Origin: a virus
Strand: one strand, 5' to 3'
Length of the DNA stretch: 23,744 bases
IMG/VR virus record: IMGVR_UViG_3300036845_000055
Coordinates: 1-23,744 of that record
The notes beneath the pieces are model-generated. The model was not told the origin of the DNA, did no database searches, and was given only the letters and a program-made list of their open reading frames with translations. Of this stretch, positions 1 through 4,716 are shown piece by piece (positions within the stretch are counted from its first letter, which is position 1; the number at the start of each line of letters is the position of its first letter). The position numbers and the translations under genes were made by a program.

Positions 1-210
1 TGCACCTGGGCTCCCGGAGATGCCGAGTCCCCCGACCGCCTTGATGCTTGCGTCTGGGCTATTTCCGCCCTCAAGGGACTGTCTAGAGGATCTTGGGCTG
101 ACGCTTACGGAATCCTGACTTGCCTTAATGAGCAATGCAAGCGAGGATACCTTTCAGAAGGCCGTACTGCATGCCCGCACTGCGGCACTCCCAAGCCGGA
201 GGCAGCATGA
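1..210 (+). CDS. Terminase large subunit, C-terminal end (partial)
   Basis: The open frame enters from the left edge and ends at TGA 208-210; only the last 69 codons are present. The stretch SPDRLDACVWAISAL is the hallmark end of the TerL RNase H-like nuclease domain (SPDRLDA-VWA-xxL), which cuts concatemeric DNA during packaging; the ATPase domain lies outside the window. After it comes a Cys-rich tail with CLNEQC and, 16 residues later, CPHCG, which looks like a small zinc ribbon added to the C-terminus. The next gene starts inside the stop codon (ATGA), so the two are probably translationally coupled. Identity rests on one short motif and on the head-gene context downstream, so it is likely but not certain. 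Confidence 0.8.
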   Translation, partial: CTWAPGDAESPDRLDACVWAISALKGLSRGSWADAYGILTCLNEQCKRGYLSEGRTACPHCGTPKPEAA

Positions 211-485
211 CCCCAGCAGAAAAGCGTGACCTGGCAGCCTTGAAGGATGAAATTGCCAGCCTGCGAGACGAGATCAAGGACCTGAAGGCACCTGCGCATC
301 ATGACTGCCATGGCTGTCACGGATGCCACGGGTGCAATCACGGTTATTGCATACATCATTATCACTGGCCGTCTTACCAGCCTTACCAGCAGCCGCTGGT
401 TACCTGGACAAATACAACTACGACTGGTGCCGGGAATTATTACACGTCATCGTATTACCAGCTGCCAGCCGGCGGGAGTTCTTGA
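207..485 (+). CDS. Small coiled-coil protein with CHG repeat, unknown function
   Basis: 92 aa. Start chosen at ATG 207, which overlaps the terminase stop (ATGA) and has GGAGG at 198-202; the frame is open further upstream, but that part lies inside the terminase gene. Residues about 3-27 are charged and heptad-like (ALKDEIASLRDEIKDLK), predicting a short coiled coil. Residues 34-48 contain three consecutive Cys-His-Gly triplets, then CNHGYC, with extra His on both sides, giving a dense Cys/His cluster that could bind zinc or another metal. The C-terminal half is rich in Tyr, Thr, Gln and Pro (YQPYQQP, NTTTTGAGNYYTSSYYQ) and probably disordered. No family was recognised. A small virion or packaging accessory protein is possible from position only. 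Confidence 0.7.
   Translation: MTPAEKRDLAALKDEIASLRDEIKDLKAPAHHDCHGCHGCHGCNHGYCIHHYHWPSYQPYQQPLVTWTNTTTTGAGNYYTSSYYQLPAGGSS
306..332 (+). repeat. Three tandem 9-bp units encoding Cys-His-Gly
   Basis: Three in-frame 9-bp units (TGCCATGGC, TGTCACGGA, TGCCACGGG) encode CHG-CHG-CHG inside the 92-aa protein. They are followed at once by a degenerate unit encoding C-N-H-G. The units differ mostly at third codon positions, which suggests the amino-acid pattern is kept by selection and is not just a recent slippage product. Confidence 0.75.
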
Positions 486-730
486 TGGCTGCGATTGAGA
501 ACATCGAGTTTGAAAACACTCAGCTAACAGATGACGCACTCGATCGCCGGGCGGCCCTTGCTGATTCCGTGAGCCTGGCTTCCGCGGCCAGTATCTTCAG
601 CCGAGAGCACGATAACCTGATCCTGGTGCGCGCAGAGGCCTTCTACCGCTGGCTGCGCCTGCGGGATACACTCAAGCCGTCACTCACCGTCTCGGCGGGA
701 ACGCCGGAGCAGCAAGGAGCAAGACCATGA
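485..730 (+). CDS. Small helical protein, unknown function
   Basis: 81 aa. The start is ATG 485, whose A is the last base of the previous stop (TGATG), with GGGAG about 8 nt upstream; the frame is open back to 323, but that part overlaps the previous gene. The sequence is acidic and mostly helical (FENTQLTDDALDRRAALADSVSLASAASIFSREHDNLILVRAEAFYRWLRLRDTL is the region, residues about 9-62), with a Trp-containing helix. No membrane segment, signal peptide or metal motif is visible. The next gene overlaps its stop (ATGA), so it belongs to a coupled run of small genes behind the terminase. No family was recognised. Confidence 0.7.
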   Translation: MAAIENIEFENTQLTDDALDRRAALADSVSLASAASIFSREHDNLILVRAEAFYRWLRLRDTLKPSLTVSAGTPEQQGARP

Positions 731-1062
731 CCACCCCAGCCCCCGTCACCCTGACCACGATTCAGCAGGTAGTCCTGACCGCCTCGGAGACCAACGCCGC
801 CGGTGGTGCCGTCACCCCGGCTGACGCTCTTTCCTGGTCGTCAGACAACACTGCTGTTATCACTCTTACGCCTTCTGCTGACACCTTGACGGCCACTGCC
901 GTTGCCGCCGGCGCTGGCACGGCGAATGTCACCGTTACAGACCCGGGCCTGAGCCTGACGTCTGCTGCACTCGTCATTGACGTTACTGCTGCGGGTGCAA
1001 CTCAGGTTGCAATCTCAGCTGGCGCACCGGAAGACATCCCGGCACCTGCGCCAGTCGCATAA
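727..1062 (+). CDS. Bacterial Ig-like (BIG2-type) domain protein
   Basis: 111 aa, starting at an ATGA overlap with the previous gene and with AGGAG just upstream. Residues about 15-90 fit a single bacterial Ig-like domain of the type common in phage virion proteins: a W-S-S-D-N-T-A-V core (residues 37-44), a T-L-T-P strand, then TATAVAAGAGTANVTVTD, where the Gly-Ala-Gly turn before the last strand is typical of BIG2 repeats. The C-terminus is a Pro/Ala-rich tail. Such domains usually decorate capsids or tails and may bind surface carbohydrates weakly. There is no signal peptide. The domain fold is fairly safe, the role is inferred. Confidence 0.75.
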   Translation: MTTPAPVTLTTIQQVVLTASETNAAGGAVTPADALSWSSDNTAVITLTPSADTLTATAVAAGAGTANVTVTDPGLSLTSAALVIDVTAAGATQVAISAGAPEDIPAPAPVA

Positions 1063-1089
1063 TCCCTAATACAACCGGCCTGGAGGCTA

Positions 1090-1611
1090 ATGGCGATCGC
1101 CCGGTACTACAAGGTCGGCGTGTTTGACACCTCGACACCTCTGGCGACGGGTGCATCTGTCGCCACCACGACGCCGACGGGAATTCTGGCAGGTCTTCTG
1201 GCGGCTACGACTGACATCAACATCTCAGCAGTCCGGGCGTCCTGCCTTGGTGCAGCGTCTTTCCCGTCGAACGCCTCGGTCGCGGTATCACTCAACATTG
1301 CCACGACCACCATCACCGGCGGCAATGCGGCAAGCCCGAGGCTCCTGGGCGGCGGCTCGGCTCTTGCCTCCCAGACTCCGTGGAAAACTGCTGGCGGCAC
1401 TAGTGCGACGGTCCTGACTGGCGGCTTTGTCCTGTCTACATTCTTGTGGTCACAGGAGCTGCCATTCACAGCCGGCGCTAACTGGGGTGAGTGGTTCTCA
1501 CCTGGTTTCGAAGCTAACGTCGCGGCATCTGCCCAGGTCGTGCTTTACGTCACGCAGTCTTCGGCCGGCACTGGTACTACGTTCACCGGGGAAGTCGAGT
1601 ACACGGAGTAA
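1090..1611 (+). CDS. Putative beta-rich virion protein
   Basis: 173 aa, ATG preceded by a strong TGGAGG with 3-nt spacing to the start (GGAGGCTAATGG). The composition is Ala/Thr/Ser/Gly-rich with few charged residues and alternating hydrophobic stretches such as ASVAVSLNIATTTI and ASAQVVLYVTQS, as in all-beta phage structural proteins. The final segment FTGEVEYTE looks like a closing strand. There are no catalytic motifs or membrane segments. It lies in a row of surface-type genes, so fibre or decoration is the likeliest role, but no specific family was recognised. Confidence 0.7.
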   Translation: MAIARYYKVGVFDTSTPLATGASVATTTPTGILAGLLAATTDINISAVRASCLGAASFPSNASVAVSLNIATTTITGGNAASPRLLGGGSALASQTPWKTAGGTSATVLTGGFVLSTFLWSQELPFTAGANWGEWFSPGFEANVAASAQVVLYVTQSSAGTGTTFTGEVEYTE

Positions 1612-1623
1612 AATGAGGCGCGC

Positions 1624-1887
1624 ATGGATCAGTCGCTGACGAGGTTTTCTCGGCTGCCGGTGGAAGTGCTCTGGCAGCCGGTTGCGAAGGCACTGGCGGA
1701 TACCAGGCGAGAAGGCGGGTCAATCGATGATCTCACCGACAAGCTGGTTGCCATCTGGTCCCAGTACTCCTGGTTTGATGCCGAAACGTTCCGCCGTCAT
1801 GCGACCGGGCGGTCAGGCGTCTGCCTGCCAGATGAAAGTGCACACGGACGACCGGCTAGGCGTCCTGATCCCGTGCGGCAGGCCTGA
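1624..1887 (+). CDS. Small protein of unknown function, overlaps next gene
   Basis: 87 aa. Start ATG 1624 with GAGG at 1615-1618. The first about 62 residues look like a compact helical protein (FSRLPVEVLWQPVAKALADT, then an aromatic WSQYSWFDAETF stretch). After about residue 62 the sequence turns into Arg/Pro-rich text (HGRPARRPDPVRQA) that is probably a by-product of the overlapping gene in the next frame. The overlap with the downstream zinc protein is at least 56 bases, unusual for this otherwise compact set. It may be a true overlap, a frameshift fusion, or an assembly error. No family was recognised. Confidence 0.55.
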   Translation: MDQSLTRFSRLPVEVLWQPVAKALADTRREGGSIDDLTDKLVAIWSQYSWFDAETFRRHATGRSGVCLPDESAHGRPARRPDPVRQA

Positions 1888-2047
1888 CGCCTCGCTTGTG
1901 CGGATAACATGCACGCGCCTTGGCCACACCGAGAATGTGATCATGTGCAGTAAGTGCATGTTCGCGATCACATACTGCCAGGAGTGCTTTGACACTGACA
2001 AGATGCTTGTCAGGGCAACTGTTCTCGCTCTAGCACGAAGAACATAA
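1832..2047 (+). CDS. Small zinc-binding protein (CxxC pairs)
   Basis: 71 aa from ATG 1832; an alternative in-frame ATG at 1799 would add 11 residues, and neither has a good ribosome site, so translation probably depends on the overlapping upstream gene. The core LVRITCTRLGHTENVIMCSKCMFAITYCQEC is in outline C-x3-LGHTENV-x2-C-x2-C-x7-C-x2-C (residues about 28-54), a zinc-ribbon-like arrangement with four or five Cys plus His. Similar small HTENV-type zinc proteins are, as I recall, common in actinobacteriophage structural regions, where their job is not known. The next gene follows after 3 bases. Confidence 0.65.
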   Translation: MKVHTDDRLGVLIPCGRPDASLVRITCTRLGHTENVIMCSKCMFAITYCQECFDTDKMLVRATVLALARRT

Positions 2048-2050
2048 CTG

Positions 2051-2758
2051 ATGCCGCTACTTCTGAACAGTGCTGAAGGCGGCACGAACGGCACCACTGT
2101 TACCGTCGCGAACTCTGGCGGGGCCAGTGGCAGTCCGTTCGATACGGTCAGTATCGGCTCAGGAGCAGCGCTCACGTATGACAGCACTCGCTCTGCTCAT
2201 GGCAACCTGAGCTACAGCTTCTCAACTGGCGTCACAGCGGTACTGTCCAATGTCCAGTGGACGACGGTAATTGGCGGATTCCAGCCTCAGATCTGGTTTC
2301 GGACTTACTCTTTGTTCACGTCAATACCCGCCGCAACTCAGCGGATATTTACTAGCACAAATGGTGGCACAGGAGCGGCTATTTTCGTCCTCCTGACAAC
2401 TGGCCACATTCAGTGCCGCACCGGGGCAGCCGGAACGCAGACATTGAACAGCACGAATGCGATTACGGCTGGGCAGTGGTTCCGCCTTGAAGGCTTCGTT
2501 ATCGGCGATCCTGCCGTCGGGCAGGTCGAATTCAAGCTCTTTCTTGGCGGCAGTGTTGACAGCGTTACGCCAACTGAAACGCAGACATCAGCCGCGAGTG
2601 TCAACACGACTGGCCAGGTAAATGCTTGCAGCTTCGGTATCTCCACAAACACTGCTAACGCCGGGCCGTACTGGGAAGATGATCTCGGCTTTTCCACCAC
2701 TGGCTACATCGGCCCGGTTATCAGCGCACCTGTTCTCAGCGGCTTCAGGCTGACTTAA
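2051..2758 (+). CDS. LamG/concanavalin-like jelly-roll virion protein
   Basis: 235 aa, ATG 2051, weak ribosome site. After an N-terminal region with the pattern F-D-T-V-S-I-G-S-G-A, the protein shows successive beta strands typical of a concanavalin/LamG fold: PQIWFRTYSLF, a strand at TTGHIQCRTG, the GQWFRLEGFV motif (normally W-hydrophobic-R-hydrophobic-E) near residues 142-152, VEFKLFLGG, and the closing YWEDDLGFSTTGYIGP, where the acidic D-D-L/V strand is a common hallmark of this phage group. Such domains bind carbohydrates or serve as fibre or decoration parts. It is followed after 3 bases by the sulfotransferase-like gene. The fold is likely, the exact virion location unknown. Confidence 0.75.
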   Translation: MPLLLNSAEGGTNGTTVTVANSGGASGSPFDTVSIGSGAALTYDSTRSAHGNLSYSFSTGVTAVLSNVQWTTVIGGFQPQIWFRTYSLFTSIPAATQRIFTSTNGGTGAAIFVLLTTGHIQCRTGAAGTQTLNSTNAITAGQWFRLEGFVIGDPAVGQVEFKLFLGGSVDSVTPTETQTSAASVNTTGQVNACSFGISTNTANAGPYWEDDLGFSTTGYIGPVISAPVLSGFRLT

Positions 2759-2761
2759 TTC

Positions 2762-3292
2762 GTGAGCATCATTGTTGTTACAGGCATACCACGCTCTGGT
2801 ACGTCAATGATGATGCGGATGCTAGAGGCAGGCGGCGTGCCATGCTTTCACGATCCCGACCAGCGGGCTAACCAGTTTAACCCCGGCGGGTTTTACGAGT
2901 CTCAGGCCGTCATGGGCGGGGACTTCGCAGGCGTTCCTGATGGTCACGCCGTGAAGTGCCTGCATATGCTGGCGACGATGCCTGACGACCTGGACGCCAG
3001 GGTCATCATCATGCAGCGCGACATCGCCGTGACGATGGCGTCAGCGAATCGGATGGCAGCGGCGGCCGGGAAGCCACTACTGCCTGATGACTACGCCGGA
3101 TTCCTTCAGGGCTGCATGGACGCAACCCGGCTGTGGTGTGCCGGCAAGCCGCATGTTGAAGTGCGGAAAGACGATGTCCACCGCAACACGGCCAATGAAT
3201 GCCTGCGGGTGCGCAGGATGCTGGGCATTGACCTGGATCTGGCCGCAATGGCGAATGTGCCGTCTCCGAGGTCATACTTATGCCGACGCTGA
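2762..3292 (+). CDS. Sulfotransferase-like P-loop protein
   Basis: 176 aa with GTG start at 2762. Residues 8-17 (GIPRSGTSMM) match the 5'-phosphosulfate-binding loop of PAPS-dependent sulfotransferases (PRSGTS). R86 and S94 in the stretch QRDIAVTMAS match the 3'-phosphate-binding R-x7-S motif (family RDPxxxxxS). NPGGFYES near residue 40 resembles the NPRGYFE motif of small bacterial and phage sulfotransferase-like proteins. The family transfers a sulfonyl group from PAPS to sugar, protein or lipid hydroxyls in the cytoplasm. At 176 aa it is shorter than typical enzymes (about 250-300), so it may be a minimal version. It sits between two virion-surface candidates and overlaps the next gene by 13 bases. 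Another P-loop kinase-like role is a less likely alternative. Confidence 0.75.
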   Translation: MSIIVVTGIPRSGTSMMMRMLEAGGVPCFHDPDQRANQFNPGGFYESQAVMGGDFAGVPDGHAVKCLHMLATMPDDLDARVIIMQRDIAVTMASANRMAAAAGKPLLPDDYAGFLQGCMDATRLWCAGKPHVEVRKDDVHRNTANECLRVRRMLGIDLDLAAMANVPSPRSYLCRR

Positions 3293-4080
3293 CTTTTAAT
3301 TACACAGGAGCCGCCCAGACGTGGACGGTGCCTGCTGGCGTCTCGTCGGTGAATGTCGATATGGCTGGCGCTCAGGGCGCGACTGTCACTGGTGACAATG
3401 GCGGGAATGGCGGCCGGACGCAGGTTACGGTCCCCGCCACTCCCGGCGATGTATGGCAGATCAATGTCGGCGGCCAGGGCTCAGGTAACGTCGCCGGCTT
3501 CAACGGCGGCGGCAATGGCACCGCCGGCGGGTTCTCCTCTAAGACTTATGTGCCTGCGTCGGGCGCCGGCGGTGGCGCATCAGATATTCGCGTGCCGAAT
3601 TCATCGCCAACGCTGGCTAACCGCACCGTTGTCGCGGGCGGTGGCGGTGGCGGCGGCTCAACGGCAGGGAGTTCCGGGTCAGGCGGCACTGGCGGGGGCG
3701 GTAACGGCCCGGCCGGTGACACCGGCGGGATCGGGCTTGGGGTTACCGGCTGCGCCGGCGGAGGTGGCACGCAAGTCGCCGGGGGCGTGGCGGGGACGCA
3801 GAGCGGTCATCCGGGTAACGCGGGGTCGCTGGGGGTGGGCGGGAACAGTACCGCGCACGGTGTTTTCTTCACCTACCCAGGCGGTGCCGGCGGCGGCGGC
3901 CTGTACGGCGGCGGTGGTGGTGTCAACACGGGCGGTGGCGGGGGTGGCTCCAGTTCAGGTCCTGGCAGCCCGGTTTACACCGACGCCTTTCAGTCTGGCA
4001 ACGGCTACGTCACGCTTACTTACGCGGCTGCTGCTTCTTCTCAGCCACCAGCTTTTGCCTATCTGAGACGGCGTATCTAA
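3280..4080 (+). CDS. Glycine-rich virion/adhesin-type protein
   Basis: 266 aa, ATG 3280 with GAGG upstream, overlapping the sulfotransferase-like gene by 13 bases. The N-terminus (residues 1-60) is a beta domain with FNYTGAAQTWTVPAGVSSVN and the pattern V-D-M-A-G-A-Q-G. From about residue 70 the protein is dominated by Gly runs (AGGGGGGGST, GGTGGGGNGPAG, YGGGGGVNTGGGGGG) with the family motif GAGGGASDIRV. It closes with GNGYVTLTY, the usual last strand. This is the bacterial glycine-rich (ALK/LTK GRP-like) domain. In phages, poly-Gly helix bundles form receptor-binding tips, as in the phage S16 adhesin, so a receptor-binding role is a reasonable inference. The low-complexity DNA creates long false frames on both strands. 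Confidence 0.8.
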   Translation: MPTLTFNYTGAAQTWTVPAGVSSVNVDMAGAQGATVTGDNGGNGGRTQVTVPATPGDVWQINVGGQGSGNVAGFNGGGNGTAGGFSSKTYVPASGAGGGASDIRVPNSSPTLANRTVVAGGGGGGGSTAGSSGSGGTGGGGNGPAGDTGGIGLGVTGCAGGGGTQVAGGVAGTQSGHPGNAGSLGVGGNSTAHGVFFTYPGGAGGGGLYGGGGGVNTGGGGGGSSSGPGSPVYTDAFQSGNGYVTLTYAAAASSQPPAFAYLRRRI

Positions 4081-4098
4081 CCAGGGAGCGGAGGGATC

Positions 4099-4692
4099 AT
4101 GGGCGCACGCACGTACTGGTCGGCACCAGTACCGCAACTTGGATTCAGCAGCCTGGTCGTGGCGTCGTTCACGACCGCGACGCTCACGGACATCTCGCCG
4201 TACCAGGTGATCCTTCAGCCGGGAATGCTTGAAGTCGGCACTCGCGTCCGCATCAGGGCGTACGGCGAGTACACGGCGACGACGACGGCCTCGACGCTGA
4301 CGTGGGGTTTCTACATGAACTCCACCCTCACCAACAACATCGCCACTACGGCAGCGGCTCTTGCGACTACTGCCTCCACGGCCGCTGTGGTTGCGACGGC
4401 ATGGCCCTGGATGCTGGATTACGAGGGTCAGATTCGTGCAATCACTGACCCTACTGTTGGTGCCACAAACGCGCAGATTTACGGCATGGGAAAGGCGTTC
4501 CTGCCGGCGTCACTAACCACGTTCACCCTGACGGCAATTCCAGTTACGGCCGTTGCCAGGACGGTGCAGCAGACAGCAACGGGCCTGGTGACGAACATCG
4601 CCCAGACCGTCTCGGTTGGCCTGACTGTTGGCACGAATACCGGCTTCACCAGCGCGACTTGTGACGAGCTGACCGTCGAGCTGCTCGGGTAA
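4099..4692 (+). CDS. Putative beta-rich virion protein
   Basis: 197 aa with ATG preceded by GGAGGG. The sequence is Thr/Ala/Val-rich with few charges: VGTRVRIRAYGEYTATTTASTLTW is the region of residues about 46-69, followed by an Ala/Thr stretch and a C-terminal strand DELTVELLG. Phage proteins of this make-up (a G-E-Y/W-strand followed by L-T-x-G-hydrophobic-Y) are often annotated as tail or decoration subunits. No enzymatic motif is present. It lies between the Gly-rich protein and the long repeat protein, consistent with a surface-structure block. No specific family was recognised. Confidence 0.7.
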   Translation: MGARTYWSAPVPQLGFSSLVVASFTTATLTDISPYQVILQPGMLEVGTRVRIRAYGEYTATTTASTLTWGFYMNSTLTNNIATTAAALATTASTAAVVATAWPWMLDYEGQIRAITDPTVGATNAQIYGMGKAFLPASLTTFTLTAIPVTAVARTVQQTATGLVTNIAQTVSVGLTVGTNTGFTSATCDELTVELLG

Positions 4693-4716
4693 AGGGCTCT
4701 CTCCTAGGAGGTCCCT

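Noticed and set aside
105-365. Minus-strand frame with a hydrophobic Met-rich start, considered as a small membrane protein
   Set aside because: It is the reverse of the CHG repeat and terminase end; no ribosome site and both + strand genes are better supported.
3353-4066. Plus-strand open frame of 237 codons over the Gly-rich gene
   Set aside because: Shadow produced by GGC/GGT-rich codons read in another frame as Ala, Arg and Val; no motif and no ribosome site.
4701-4710. Palindrome CTCCTAGGAG before the repeat-protein gene, considered as an operator or attachment site
   Set aside because: It overlaps the ribosome site AGGAGG and is a single 10-bp palindrome without a second half-site or loop, so chance is a sufficient explanation.
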